NCBI RefSeq assembly: GCF_006782915.1 | Contig: NZ_VCNP01000045.1 | Location: 111,557-175,556, forward strand | Length of the DNA: 64,000 bases | Origin: Streptomyces calvus | Lineage (GTDB): Bacteria; Actinomycetota; Actinomycetes; Streptomycetales; Streptomycetaceae | Direction of reading: 5' to 3' | Shown here: piece after piece, positions 50,588-60,033 of the stretch | Position numbering within the stretch: the first letter of the stretch is position 1 | Layout: every line of letters starts with the position of its first letter | Made by a program: the position numbers and the translations under genes | Notes under the pieces: model-generated | The model's input: only the letters and a program-made list of their open reading frames with translations | What the model was told of the DNA's origin: nothing | Database searches by the model: none

Positions 50588-51934
50588 TCACTTCTTTACA
50601 CGAACCGTCTTGGTGGACCGAGTCTCGAGCGTCATCTCGTCGGCCTCCTCGACCTTCGCCTTCAGTCGCACAGTACCCGTCGCGGCATCGACCACGTCCA
50701 CCACCTTCGCAAGCAGTTTCGCAGTATCCGCGTTGCCGGAGGCGCTCGCGAGCTGAACCGCACGGCCCAGTTTGGCCGTTGCTCCGTCGATGTCGCCCAC
50801 TTTGCGCAGATCGAGCCCCTCTTGGATGACTTGGGACAGTTCCGCTTGCCCGGTGTAGTGGGCGACCTGAGGGTTGATCGACGTCGAGGCGACCAGGTCG
50901 TCGGTCCACACGGCGCGGACCAGACCCTGCGCGCCGAGGTTCTGCACACTGCCGTCGGGCTGCGGGACGACCAGGGAGAGCCGGGCCGCGAGCATCTCCT
51001 GTCCGATGCCGGCGGGCGGGACCTCCACGCACAGGTGGTAGTCACGGGACTCGTCGCCCCAGGAACCCAGCGGGTAGTCGCCGGCGCGCGGGCCGGCCTC
51101 GGTGCGGCGCCGGGTCAGGTCCTCCACCGTCGGCGCGACCTGCTTGACGAACCGCACCGTCGTCCCGACCGGCGTCCACAGCCGCAGCGAGACGTCCGCG
51201 ACCTCCTTGCCCATCGCCGTCTCCATCATCCGCGTGAAGTCGGCGGCGAGACCGGCCGGGTCGGCGACGATGTCGGCGGAGCCGAGCAACGCCGAGGCGA
51301 CGGCTGTGACTTCTTTCACTTCCCAGTCGGTGCCCACGCCGCGGGCGTCACAGGTGAAGCGTCCCGCGCAGGCGTCCAGGGCGGCCCGGAGGTCCTGCGG
51401 CGACTCGTGCTCGTTGCGGCCGTCGGTGAGCAGGATGCCGTGGCGGATCGCCACGTCCGCCGGGGCCAGCAGCCGGTCGGCCAGCCGCAGCCAGGTGCCG
51501 ATCGCCGTGCCGCCGCCCGCGGTCAGCTTGCGCAGCGCCTGCTTGGCCTGCTCCCGGGTGCCCGCGTCGGCGACCGCGAGGGTCCCGCCGCCCGGAAACA
51601 CCTCCCGGGCCACGTGCGTGCCGCCGACCACCGCGAAGCGCACGCCGTCGCGCAGCGCGTCGATCGCGGCGGCCGTCGCGTCACGGGCGTTGCGCATCTT
51701 GGTCGGCGGGTAGTCCATCGAGCCCGAGCAGTCGACCATCAGCACCACGGCCGCCGACGGTCCCTGTCCGGGCGAGTACAGGTGGGGCGCCGTCACCGCG
51801 CTGCCGACGGTGCCGCCGCCGGTCGCGGTCACCGTGACGACGGCGTCGACCTCGCGGCCCTCCTCCGGCAGGTACTCGTTCTGGTACACGTCGACCGAGA
51901 ACTGCGGCACATTCGATTTCGTGGAATTGGCCAT
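50588..51934 (-). CDS. von Willebrand factor A domain protein
   Basis: 448 residues, no signal. The vWA domain (~55-240) has an intact MIDAS: DCSGSMD, a Thr in GGGTAIGT, and DGRNE. Then a beta-sandwich (~250-370) and a C-terminal helical segment (LAKLLAKVVDVVDA..KAKVEEADEMTLETRSTKTVRVKK). Such cytoplasmic vWA proteins with TerY-like layout often pair with PP2C phosphatases and kinases. It sits between the PP2C and FHA genes of the pknG operon and probably scaffolds the signalling complex through metal-dependent binding. Confidence 0.9.
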   Translation of the reverse strand: MANSTKSNVPQFSVDVYQNEYLPEEGREVDAVVTVTATGGGTVGSAVTAPHLYSPGQGPSAAVVLMVDCSGSMDYPPTKMRNARDATAAAIDALRDGVRFAVVGGTHVAREVFPGGGTLAVADAGTREQAKQALRKLTAGGGTAIGTWLRLADRLLAPADVAIRHGILLTDGRNEHESPQDLRAALDACAGRFTCDARGVGTDWEVKEVTAVASALLGSADIVADPAGLAADFTRMMETAMGKEVADVSLRLWTPVGTTVRFVKQVAPTVEDLTRRRTEAGPRAGDYPLGSWGDESRDYHLCVEVPPAGIGQEMLAARLSLVVPQPDGSVQNLGAQGLVRAVWTDDLVASTSINPQVAHYTGQAELSQVIQEGLDLRKVGDIDGATAKLGRAVQLASASGNADTAKLLAKVVDVVDAATGTVRLKAKVEEADEMTLETRSTKTVRVKK

Positions 51935-52063
51935 GCCTGCTTCGATCCCCCTAGGTGCCCCGGCGGCGCGGGGCGACGACGGATGACGGACCGGTCCCCT
52001 CCGGTCCGTTGAGGCTCCCCCGTGAGGGGCGTCCCGTACGCGGCCTCAGGCCGATCCTGCCCC

Positions 52064-53491
52064 TTACGGGACGGCCGGGAACGGCACGAGGGCCACTGTT
52101 ACGTTGTCGTGGCCCCCGCCGTCGAGGGCATGACCGACCAGGACGCGGGCGCCGTGCAGCGGTCGTACGGCGGCGTCGGCGGGGACGACACCGGCCATCT
52201 CCTCGGCCGATTCCGCGTAGTTCCACAGGCCGTCGGTGCAGACCACGACCACTCCGGCACGGTCCGGCTTGTAGGACGCGGTGTGCGGTTCCAGGTCGTA
52301 GGCGTCGGCGCCGAGCCAGCCGGTGATCGCGTGCGCGCGCCGGTCGGCGTACGCCTCGGCCTCGCCCATCAGTCCGGCGGCGACCATCTGCGCGGCCCAC
52401 GAGTCGTCCTCGGTGAGCCGGGCCGGCGGGGTGGAGCGGTCGACCGGGATCCAGTAGGCGCGGCTGTCGCCGACCCAGCCGACGACCAGCAGGCCCTCGG
52501 TGACCACGGTGCCGACGATGGTGCAGGCCGGGGCGTTCTGCTGCGGGGCGTGCTCACGGTCCGCACCCGGCTCGTCGGCCAGCGCGTTGACCGCGTCGGC
52601 GGCGGCGACGATCGCGTCGTGCATCGCCTGCTGCGGGTGCGTGCCGCGCGGCAGGGCGGCGAGCAGCGACTCGTTCGCCGCGCGGGAGGCGGCCAGGGAC
52701 GCCTCGTCGGGCCGGGTCGCGGAGGAGACGCCGTCGCAGACGACCGCGACCGAGGCGGGCGAGCCGTCGGGCAGCGCGGTGGTGCCGACGGCGAAGGCGT
52801 CCTCGTTGCGGTGGTGGCGCAGGCCGCGGTCGCTGACCGCGGCGATCGGGCCGGATTCCTGTTCCATGTGGTCCCGTTCGCGCGGCTGGGCGTGGCCGCA
52901 GTTCTCGCAGTAGCCGTCGTCGTCGACCCGGCCCGCGCGGCAGGCCACGCACACCGCGGCGGCACCGGCGGCCCGCACGGGCTCGGCGGCCACCCGCGGG
53001 TCCGGCGCCTGCAGCGGGTACTCGTCGGGCTGCGTGACGGAGGCGGAAGGCGCGGGCGCGGGCGCAGGGGCGGGTGAGGGTTCGGGAGCGTGGGTCGGGG
53101 GCGTGGGGGCGTCCGGCCGGTGCTCGGGGCGCCGGTCGAACCGCACACCGGGCGAGGGGACGGCCGGGGGTGCCGTCGGCGGGGGCGGCGGTGGGGCCGC
53201 GCCCGGGACCGGAGGCACGGGCGCGCCCGCGGCCGGGGGCGCGGCGGGGGCGCCGGCACCGGAGGGCGCGGGCCACGCGGGCGGCGCCGACGGGGGCCGG
53301 GGGTGGGCACGGTCGGCCGCCGCCTGCGACGGCACCGAGCCGTTCATGGCGATCGTCGGCTCGCCCGCCGGGCGCGCGGGCACGACGGACAGGTCGTATC
53401 CGCACGCACCGCAGAAACGATCACCCGACTCGAGGGGTTCCTCGCAGCTCGGGCACTTCGACAGAGCGGCCTGCTGGGGCATCTGGGACAT
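52064..53491 (-). CDS. PP2C-family Ser/Thr phosphatase with zinc ribbons
   Basis: About 475 residues. N-terminal zinc ribbon CPSCEEPLESGDRFCGACG, a Pro/Ala-rich linker (~60-165), a second ribbon CVACRAGRVDDDGYCENCG, then the PP2C core: SDRGLRHHRNEDAFAVG, VCDGVSSATRPDEAS, VGDSRAYW, CTDGLWNY, GHDNVTVALV, with the metal-binding Asp residues present. ATG at 53491, three bases after the pknG stop (the TTG before it is possible). It should reverse PknG phosphorylation. Soluble, unlike the membrane-bound PstP class. Confidence 0.93.
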   Translation of the reverse strand: MSQMPQQAALSKCPSCEEPLESGDRFCGACGYDLSVVPARPAGEPTIAMNGSVPSQAAADRAHPRPPSAPPAWPAPSGAGAPAAPPAAGAPVPPVPGAAPPPPPPTAPPAVPSPGVRFDRRPEHRPDAPTPPTHAPEPSPAPAPAPAPSASVTQPDEYPLQAPDPRVAAEPVRAAGAAAVCVACRAGRVDDDGYCENCGHAQPRERDHMEQESGPIAAVSDRGLRHHRNEDAFAVGTTALPDGSPASVAVVCDGVSSATRPDEASLAASRAANESLLAALPRGTHPQQAMHDAIVAAADAVNALADEPGADREHAPQQNAPACTIVGTVVTEGLLVVGWVGDSRAYWIPVDRSTPPARLTEDDSWAAQMVAAGLMGEAEAYADRRAHAITGWLGADAYDLEPHTASYKPDRAGVVVVCTDGLWNYAESAEEMAGVVPADAAVRPLHGARVLVGHALDGGGHDNVTVALVPFPAVP

Positions 53492-53494
53492 CAA

Positions 53495-56095
53495 CTACAC
53501 CCACGTCCGGGGGCGGTAACGATTGGCACGTTCCACCAGGTCGATCCTCTCCTCGCCGCTTCGCGCCAGCCGGGCCAGCGTGCGGTACGAACGCTCCAGA
53601 CCGAAGCGCAGACCCCGCTCGTCCAGGCCGCTGCCGAGCAGCGTCCGTCCTCCGGCGGCATCGGGGTCCCCCCTGCTCGAACCGAGGTGAGAGCCTGGGG
53701 GAGGGACGGAACCCTGGCCCCCGGAGAGTACCCAGTCCAGCCCGCAGCCGAGGACTTCGACCGCCAACGACTCGCGGCGCGCCGGATCCAGACCGTACGC
53801 CTCCAGCGCCTCGACCTGGGCCGCGGCCGCGCACAGATCGTCCAGGAACGGTACGTCCGCGGCGGCCGGCGCACGCCCGCGCAGCCGGGCCCGGACGGCC
53901 GCCACCCGCGCCGCCGTGCAGTGCACGGACGACTCCGGCACCGCCTCCAGCGTGCGCACCGCGCCGCGCCGGTCACCGGCCGCCAACTGCACCCGGGCCA
54001 GCCCGAACGCGGAGCTCACATGGCTCGGGTCCGTCGACCACACCAGGCGGTAGTACTCGGCGGCGTTGTCCAACTGGCCCAGCACCTCCGCGCACAGACC
54101 GAGCGCCAGCTTCGGCGCGATCTCCCCGGGGAAGGCGTCGTAGATCGCGTCGAAGGCGAGCGCGGCGCCCTCGTGGTCCCCGGTGGCGAGCGACGCCACG
54201 CCCCGGTGCCAGACCACCCGCCAGTCGTCGGGGTCCTGTGCCTCCAGGGCGTCCAACTCGTGCAGCGCGGCGGCCCGATCGCCGGTCTCCAGCCGCGCCC
54301 GGACCAGCCGCAGCCGGGTCTCGGTCGACGGGGCGGGCACGGCGGCCAGCGCGGTGACCAGCTCACCCGGCGCGGACGCCGCCAGGCCCGCGAGGAGACC
54401 GGCGTGCGGGTCGGCGGGGTGCACGTGCGGCACGGGCAGCGCGAGCGCGGCGGCGGCACAGTCGACGGGCTCGACCGGCGCGCCGGGCCCGGCCGGGAGG
54501 GCGGTACCGGACGGCAGGGGCTGCCGTGCCCGCCTGCGGGGGCGCGGGTCGCGGGCGCCCAGCCGGGAGACGTCGCCGCTCAGCGACGGGAACAACTCGG
54601 TGTCCGTCACCCGCAGTTCCGGCCCGAACAGCGTGGACAGCGCGGGCCGCGCCCGGCCCGACTGCAGGGAGACGACCTCGCGCAGCACGCCCGTCAGCTG
54701 CTCCGCCATCTCCTGCGCGGAGGCGAACCTGCGCGCCGGATCGGGGTCGGTGGCGCGCACCAGCAGCCGGTAGAACGACTCGTACTGCCGGAAGACCCCG
54801 ATGGTGTCAGGGTCGGGCAGCGAGTCCGCGTACACGCCGGTGTAGCCCTGGAAGTCGAACGTGAGGACGGCGAGCGTCCGGGCGACGGTGTACAGGTCCG
54901 ACGCCACCGACGGGCCGACGTCGGCGACCTCCGGCGCCTGGTAGCCGACCGTGCCGTAGATGGCCGACTCCTCGTCGTCCATCCTGCGCACCGCGCCCAT
55001 GTCGATCAGCTTCAGCTGGTCCTCGGTCTGGATCGCGTTGTCGACCTTGAAGTCGCAGTACAGCAGGTTGCGGCTGTGCAGGTGGCCGAGCGCCTCCAGC
55101 GCCTCCACGCCGTACGCGCACGCCTGTTCCACCGGCAGCGGATCCCGTCTGCCGTCCGGTGCGCGCCGGCCGTTGGCGATCTCCTTCAGCGACTTGCCGC
55201 CGACGTACTCCATGACGATGTAGCCGTCGAGGGAGCCGGTGCGCTGGTCCAGGTGCTCCACGAAGTTGTAGATGCGCACGATGTTGGCGTGCTCGATCTC
55301 CGCGAGGAAGCGCCGCTCGGAGATCGCCGCCGCCATCGCGTCCTGGTCGCCGGTGTCCAGCAGGCCCTTGAGGACCACCCAGCGGTCCGAGACGGCCCGG
55401 TCCACGGCGAGGTAGATCCACCCCAGGCCGCCGTGCGCCAGGCACCCCACCACCTCGTACTGGCCGTGCACGACGTCACCGGTGCGCAGCTTCGGCACGA
55501 ACGAGTACGGGTGGCCGCACTTGGTGCAGAAGCCCTCCGTGCGCCCCGGCCGGCCGCTGCGGGCCCGGCCCACCGGCGCCCCGCAGTCCGAACGGGAGCA
55601 GAACCGCTTCCGCTCCGGCACCTCGGGGTGGTCCAGCACCATCGCGCGCGGATCGGGACGCGGGATCAGCGGCACCTCCACCAGCCCGGCGCCCAGACGG
55701 CCCCGGCCGGAGGACGCCCCGCCGCCGGAGCCGCGCACCGACACCGATCGGCTCGTCGCCCGTCCCGACAGCGACCGGGACAGCCGCCCGGACACCGAAC
55801 GCCGGGACCGCGACGACTGCGACGACCGGGACGCATGCGACGACTGCGAGGGTCGTGACGACGGTGACGGCGTTCCGGAACCGCGGCCGCCGGGGCGGGA
55901 ACCGTGCGAGCCGGCGCCGCACGGGCCCTTCGGGTCGCGGCCGCCGGCCGTGATGCCGGTCGGGGTCGAGCCGACCATGCCGGTCGGTGACACCACCGGC
56001 GCCAGCCCGCAGGTGTCGCAGTACAGTTCGCCGCCGCCGACGTCCTCGTAGGCGCCGCCGCAGCCGGGGCGTTGACACGTGCCGGGACCGCTCAT
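53495..56095 (-). CDS. pknG: Ser/Thr protein kinase PknG
   Basis: 866 residues. N-terminal zinc knuckle CQRPGC...CDTCG, a Ser/Arg-rich disordered stretch (~60-130), a rubredoxin-like domain (~164-195, CSRSDCG...CTKCGHPYSF), kinase domain (~205-470) and a TPR domain to the end. Kinase motifs: AHGGLGWIYLAVD glycine loop, VVLKG lysine, LLYCDFKVDN catalytic loop, LIDMGAV (DFG position), YGTVGYQAPEVADVGPSVASD. This matches M. tuberculosis PknG throughout, including PGEIAPKLALGLCAEVLG and AAFGLARVQLAAGDRRGAVRTLEAVP in the TPRs. In mycobacteria it senses glutamate/aspartate through GlnX/GlnH and controls the TCA cycle. A repeat-like insertion interrupts the TPR end (see 53662-53709). Confidence 0.95.
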   Translation of the reverse strand: MSGPGTCQRPGCGGAYEDVGGGELYCDTCGLAPVVSPTGMVGSTPTGITAGGRDPKGPCGAGSHGSRPGGRGSGTPSPSSRPSQSSHASRSSQSSRSRRSVSGRLSRSLSGRATSRSVSVRGSGGGASSGRGRLGAGLVEVPLIPRPDPRAMVLDHPEVPERKRFCSRSDCGAPVGRARSGRPGRTEGFCTKCGHPYSFVPKLRTGDVVHGQYEVVGCLAHGGLGWIYLAVDRAVSDRWVVLKGLLDTGDQDAMAAAISERRFLAEIEHANIVRIYNFVEHLDQRTGSLDGYIVMEYVGGKSLKEIANGRRAPDGRRDPLPVEQACAYGVEALEALGHLHSRNLLYCDFKVDNAIQTEDQLKLIDMGAVRRMDDEESAIYGTVGYQAPEVADVGPSVASDLYTVARTLAVLTFDFQGYTGVYADSLPDPDTIGVFRQYESFYRLLVRATDPDPARRFASAQEMAEQLTGVLREVVSLQSGRARPALSTLFGPELRVTDTELFPSLSGDVSRLGARDPRPRRRARQPLPSGTALPAGPGAPVEPVDCAAAALALPVPHVHPADPHAGLLAGLAASAPGELVTALAAVPAPSTETRLRLVRARLETGDRAAALHELDALEAQDPDDWRVVWHRGVASLATGDHEGAALAFDAIYDAFPGEIAPKLALGLCAEVLGQLDNAAEYYRLVWSTDPSHVSSAFGLARVQLAAGDRRGAVRTLEAVPESSVHCTAARVAAVRARLRGRAPAAADVPFLDDLCAAAAQVEALEAYGLDPARRESLAVEVLGCGLDWVLSGGQGSVPPPGSHLGSSRGDPDAAGGRTLLGSGLDERGLRFGLERSYRTLARLARSGEERIDLVERANRYRPRTWV
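53662..53709. repeat. Palindromic repeat-like insertion inside pknG
   Basis: An imperfect inverted repeat (GGGGTCCCCCCTGCTCG ... GAGCCTGGGGGAGGG) is embedded in frame in the TPR end of pknG. It encodes SVPPPGSHLGSSRGDPD, a Pro/Gly/Ser-rich insert unlike the surrounding helices and absent from mycobacterial PknG. The sequence style matches the small palindromic elements scattered between Streptomyces genes. Confidence 0.55.
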
Positions 56096-56117
56096 GACGC
56101 CGCCTCCGCCCGCTCGC

Positions 56118-57452
56118 TCATGCGCCCTGCCCCCTGCCCTCGCCGGGCAGGCCCTGGCCCGGCACCCGCGGCGACACGCCCAGCGACTCCATGACCGACC
56201 ACTGGTAGCGCAGCACCGCCTGCTCGGCGGCGCGCAGGTCGCAGGGCGCGCTCCACAGCATGCGGCGCGCCTTCTCGTAGCGCTCCACCAGCTCCGGATC
56301 CTCGGCGCAGCCGTGCCGGGCCGCCTTCGCCTTGTACGCGTCGAGCCGGCCGCGCAGCTCGGCGCGGACCGCGAGCGGCGCCGTCACCGCGGTCAACGAC
56401 TCGCGGGCGCGCAGCAGTTCGTCCTCCGCCTTCTGCTCCAGGGACTCCAGCAGCGGCGACAGACGGTGCCACTGGGCGTGCCTGCGGTACTCGGCGGCCG
56501 TCGACAGCTGTTCCTGCAGCGCCGTCGGCGGGCCGCTGACCACCGGCACCTCCGTCGCCGCGATCTTCGCCAGTACCTCGCCGCGCGCGGTGCGTGCCTC
56601 GGCGAGCGTGCGGTCGGCGCGCGACAGCAGGTCGCGCAGCCTGACGATGCGCTTCTCGGCGTCCTGACGCACCGTCAGCACGGCGTCGATCTCCCGGCGC
56701 ACGTCCTCCAGGGCGCGCGCCTCACGGTCGTAGACCGTGGTGTCCGGCCGTCCGCCGCCCGGGGCCGAACTGCCCTCCGCCGGCTTCCAGAACGCCAGCG
56801 GGTCCGACACCACCTGCTCGCGCAGCCTCGTCAGGGTGCGGGTGATCCGCTCCAGGTCGTCGCCGGCCGGGTGCTCGCCCGGCCGCACGCCCACGGAGTG
56901 CGCGAGCCGGCTGGTGCGCTGGAGTTCGGCCGCCAGTAGATCGATCCGCGCGGGCAGCGCCGACCACACCGCGTCCGCGGCGACGACCATGTCCAGCGAG
57001 GCCGCGTACAGCTCGTTCATGCGGTTCACGAGCGCGGCCAGCGAGTAGCGTTCGCTGAGCCTGCCGGAGGCGGCGTCGGGCGTCTGCGCGTGCGCGGCCG
57101 CCGTGGCGCTTCCGGGCACGGTCACCGCCTCGCCGCGCAGCAGCTCCGTCAGCTCCACCAGGTCCTCGCGGCTGGACCAGCGGCGGCGGGCCCTGATGTC
57201 CCGGGCGGTGCGGATCGCGTCCGTGTACGCGTCGAAGTACGCCCACAGCAGCGTGATCGAGGCTTCCGTGGCCGACCAGCGCTGCTCGGTGAGGCCGGTG
57301 AGCCGGGCGCCCTCCAGCAGTCTTCGGCCCGCGTGGTCCTGCAGGGCGAGGAGCGAGGTCTCGATCGCCTCGTGCTCCGCGCCGAGCCGCGCCAGCGCAC
57401 GGTCCACCTCGTCCCGGTCCATCACCGGCCCGGTGGGATCCGTGTCGGCCAT
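56118..57452 (-). CDS. Coiled-coil protein of the pknG operon, unknown function
   Basis: 444 residues, cytoplasmic, mostly helical with long heptad-like stretches (RALEDVRREIDAVLTVRQDAEKRIVRLRDLLSRADRTLAEARTARGE at ~245-290 region). No enzymatic motif or membrane segment. ATG at 57452 (VMDR further on is an alternative). Lies between glnH and pknG; in Streptomyces this gene replaces the tight glnH-pknG junction of mycobacteria. May be an adaptor linking the membrane sensor to the kinase. Confidence 0.85.
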   Translation of the reverse strand: MADTDPTGPVMDRDEVDRALARLGAEHEAIETSLLALQDHAGRRLLEGARLTGLTEQRWSATEASITLLWAYFDAYTDAIRTARDIRARRRWSSREDLVELTELLRGEAVTVPGSATAAAHAQTPDAASGRLSERYSLAALVNRMNELYAASLDMVVAADAVWSALPARIDLLAAELQRTSRLAHSVGVRPGEHPAGDDLERITRTLTRLREQVVSDPLAFWKPAEGSSAPGGGRPDTTVYDREARALEDVRREIDAVLTVRQDAEKRIVRLRDLLSRADRTLAEARTARGEVLAKIAATEVPVVSGPPTALQEQLSTAAEYRRHAQWHRLSPLLESLEQKAEDELLRARESLTAVTAPLAVRAELRGRLDAYKAKAARHGCAEDPELVERYEKARRMLWSAPCDLRAAEQAVLRYQWSVMESLGVSPRVPGQGLPGEGRGQGA

Positions 57453-57520
57453 CGATCACCTCTCGCTGGGGAGTTGGAGGATTCGCAGAAGAGTCGGCAA
57501 GCGGGGAGGGGGCGTCGGGG

Positions 57521-58570
57521 TCAGTTCCTGCGCAGGTACTCCGGGGCCGGGGGTTCGGAACGGGCCGGGTCCTGGCCCATGGTGGCCGACAGCCACTTCC
57601 GGTACGAGGCCTGCCAGCCGTCACCGGTGTCCGCGCGGAAGTCCACCAGGATCCGGTTGACCCGGCGGACCAGATCGTCCGCGTCCTTCTTCATCGCCAC
57701 GCCGTAGTACTCGGTCGTGAAGGCCTCGCCCTTGAGCTGGACCGTCGGATCCTGCGCGGCCTGGCCGGCCGCGAGCGCGCCGTCGGTCACCACCGCGTCC
57801 ACCTCGCCGAGTTGCAGCCGGACCAGGCAGTCCAGCTGGTTCGGGACGGTCGTGCGGATGTCGGCGGTCGCCGGGAGACGGCCGGCCTTCCGGTCGGCCT
57901 CCAGCTGCGCGTACGCCGTCGAGCCCGTCGCCGTGCAGATCCTCCGCTCCGCGAGCGTCTCGTCGTAGCCCTCGACCGGTGAGGACTTCGGGGCCAGGAC
58001 CTGCTGGCCGGTCCTGAAGTACGGCGCGGAGAACGCGACATCGCGCACCCGTGCGCAGTTGATCGTCATCGTGCGGACGACCATGTCGACGCGGCCGTCC
58101 TGGATCGCCGGGATGCGCTGGTCGGTCGGGATCGCCTTGAACTGCACGGCGTCCGCGTCACCGAGGATGTCCTCGGCGATCCGGTGCACCAGGTCGATGT
58201 CGAAACCCTCGAGCGTGCCGCTCTCCCCGCTGTTGGGGTCCCGGTAGCCCCAGCCGTAGCTGTTCTGGTCGATGCCCACGATCAGCTTGCGCTTCTCGCC
58301 CAGGCGGTTCTTGATCGCGTCGATCGTGGGACCGTCGGCGGAGGACGGGGGCAGGGTCTGCTTCTCCGGCTCCGCGCACTCCTCGGCCGCCTCCTCGGCG
58401 GGATGGGGGAGGGTCTGCGCGGCGGGGGACGTGGCGCCCGCGCCGGTGCGGGACGTGGCCGCCGTGCAGGTCAGCAGCAGGGCGAAGGTCAGGGCCAGTA
58501 CGCAGGCGGTGGCCATGGCACCCACTCCGCCCCAGCCCCGCAGCCCGGCCCGTACGCGTCGTGCCGTCAT
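57521..58570 (-). CDS. glnH: Glutamate/aspartate-binding protein GlnH
   Basis: 349 residues, ATG at 58570. Basic N-terminus, hydrophobic segment LALTFALLLTC with Cys in a degenerate lipobox, then a type-3 solute-binding fold: KLIVGIDQNSYGWGYRDPNSGESGTLEGFDIDLVHRIAEDILG, MVVRTMTINCARVRDVAFSAPYF, ERRICTATGSTAY, EVDAVVTDGALAAG, EYYGVAMKKDADDLV. The RTMTIN..R segment aligns with the amino-acid site of polar amino acid binding proteins. No transporter permease is adjacent. As in mycobacteria it is expected to hand the ligand signal to GlnX rather than to a permease. Confidence 0.92.
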   Translation of the reverse strand: MTARRVRAGLRGWGGVGAMATACVLALTFALLLTCTAATSRTGAGATSPAAQTLPHPAEEAAEECAEPEKQTLPPSSADGPTIDAIKNRLGEKRKLIVGIDQNSYGWGYRDPNSGESGTLEGFDIDLVHRIAEDILGDADAVQFKAIPTDQRIPAIQDGRVDMVVRTMTINCARVRDVAFSAPYFRTGQQVLAPKSSPVEGYDETLAERRICTATGSTAYAQLEADRKAGRLPATADIRTTVPNQLDCLVRLQLGEVDAVVTDGALAAGQAAQDPTVQLKGEAFTTEYYGVAMKKDADDLVRRVNRILVDFRADTGDGWQASYRKWLSATMGQDPARSEPPAPEYLRRN

Positions 58571-58605
58571 CCTCGTCGCCTCCCTCGCCCTCCGCGTGCG
58601 CCCGT

Positions 58606-60033
58606 TCACCGGTACTCCGACAGCCTGCGGCCGATGCCCAGGACGGCGGCGGCCGCGCCCAGCACGGCGAGGACGGCCGCGCCGAGCGGCAGGCCCGCCA
58701 GCGCGTCCCGGCCGTCGCGCGCCGCCCGCTCGAACTCGCCCTTCTCGTGCGCCAGCGCGGTGGCCAGGTCCGCGTCGACGTTGTCGAAGCACTCGCCGGT
58801 CGCGCCCTCGGCGCCGATCACCATGTCCAGTGCCTGGTGGTAGTTGCCGTTCTCGTCCTGCTCCCGGGCGGCCGCGTGACGCTTCTTCCACTCGGTCGTG
58901 TTGGCCACCGCCGACGTGACCGGCCGCGCCCCGGTGTCGTCGTCCGCGAGGTCCTTCGCGCGGGCCAGGCCCTCGGCGAGCGCGTCCATGTCGCGGCCGA
59001 AGTCGTGGTCGTAGGCGTCGAACGTCTCGTCGCCGACCTTCGTCGTCTCGGCGCCCCGGGACACCAGCGTCAGGTTCTCGTTGCCGCGGGCCTTGAGGGA
59101 GGCGATGCGGGCGTCGTGCAGCGCGTCGAGCGAGCGGACACCGTGGTCGTAGGAGTCGTGCAGGCCGGCGCGGGCGACGGTGTGGCCGACGGCCAGCCAC
59201 AGCAGGACCACGGTGGTGGCCGCCGTGGCCGCGACCAGGCCGTGGTTGAGGACCCGGTGGGTGCGGAGGTAGTCGCGGCGCTGGGCCAGGGCGAGGGCGG
59301 CGAGCGCGACGACGCCGAGGGCCAGGGCGGCCCACGGGTAGGGGGTGGCGTCCGCGTAGTCGGAGCGCAGGCGCTGGTTCTCCTTGGTGTAGAGGTCCTG
59401 CGCGGCCGGGAGCATCTCCTGCTGCATCTTCTCGTTCGCGTACCGCAGGTAGGCGCCGCCGACGGGAAAACCCTGGCGGTTGTACGTACGGGCGCGTTCC
59501 ACCAGGCCCTTGTACTCGGGGAGCAGGCGGTTGAGTTCGGTGACGGTCGCCGCGGACGGGGAGTCGGGTGCGGAGTTGGCGGCGGCGTTGACGAGTTTCG
59601 CGGCGGCGGTGCGGATGCCCTTCTCGTACCGGTCCCGGGAGGCGGCGGTCTCCTGGCCGCCGGCGAGGAAGCCGCTGGACGCGGCGGTGTTGGCGTCCGC
59701 GAGGGAGCGGTAGATGTCGGCGGCGTCGGAGGTGAGGGGCTGGCTGCCGGTGAGGACGTCGTCGGCGGCCGCGGCGCGGTCGGTCATCTGCCAGGCGGTG
59801 ACGGCGCCGAAGGCGAGGACGAGGGCGGCGAGGAGCGCGCCGATGATGCGCAGCCGGCCGGGTTCCGTGGTGGCGGCCCTGCGCAGGCGGTCCGCGCCCT
59901 CGGCGAACGCGGTGCGGCGCGGCTGCGGGGACGGGGCGGGGGCCGCGGGTGCGGGGGTGCGCTGGGGCGGCAGGGAGGGGAGGGCGGGCACGGCGGGGCC
60001 CGGCGGGGCCGGGCTGTTCGGCGTGTGTGTCAT
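58606..60033 (-). CDS. glnX: Transmembrane sensor GlnX
   Basis: 475 residues from the ATG at 60033 with GGGGGAGG before it. A Pro/Ala-rich cytoplasmic start is followed by a membrane helix at ~62-84, an extracytoplasmic helical domain (~90-235), two membrane helices (~238-258, ~270-292), a second extracytoplasmic helical domain and a final helix near 447-468. This four-helix layout, first in the operon before glnH, matches mycobacterial GlnX, which passes the GlnH ligand state to PknG. No cytoplasmic kinase or HAMP domain of its own. Confidence 0.9.
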   Translation of the reverse strand: MTHTPNSPAPPGPAVPALPSLPPQRTPAPAAPAPSPQPRRTAFAEGADRLRRAATTEPGRLRIIGALLAALVLAFGAVTAWQMTDRAAAADDVLTGSQPLTSDAADIYRSLADANTAASSGFLAGGQETAASRDRYEKGIRTAAAKLVNAAANSAPDSPSAATVTELNRLLPEYKGLVERARTYNRQGFPVGGAYLRYANEKMQQEMLPAAQDLYTKENQRLRSDYADATPYPWAALALGVVALAALALAQRRDYLRTHRVLNHGLVAATAATTVVLLWLAVGHTVARAGLHDSYDHGVRSLDALHDARIASLKARGNENLTLVSRGAETTKVGDETFDAYDHDFGRDMDALAEGLARAKDLADDDTGARPVTSAVANTTEWKKRHAAAREQDENGNYHQALDMVIGAEGATGECFDNVDADLATALAHEKGEFERAARDGRDALAGLPLGAAVLAVLGAAAAVLGIGRRLSEYR

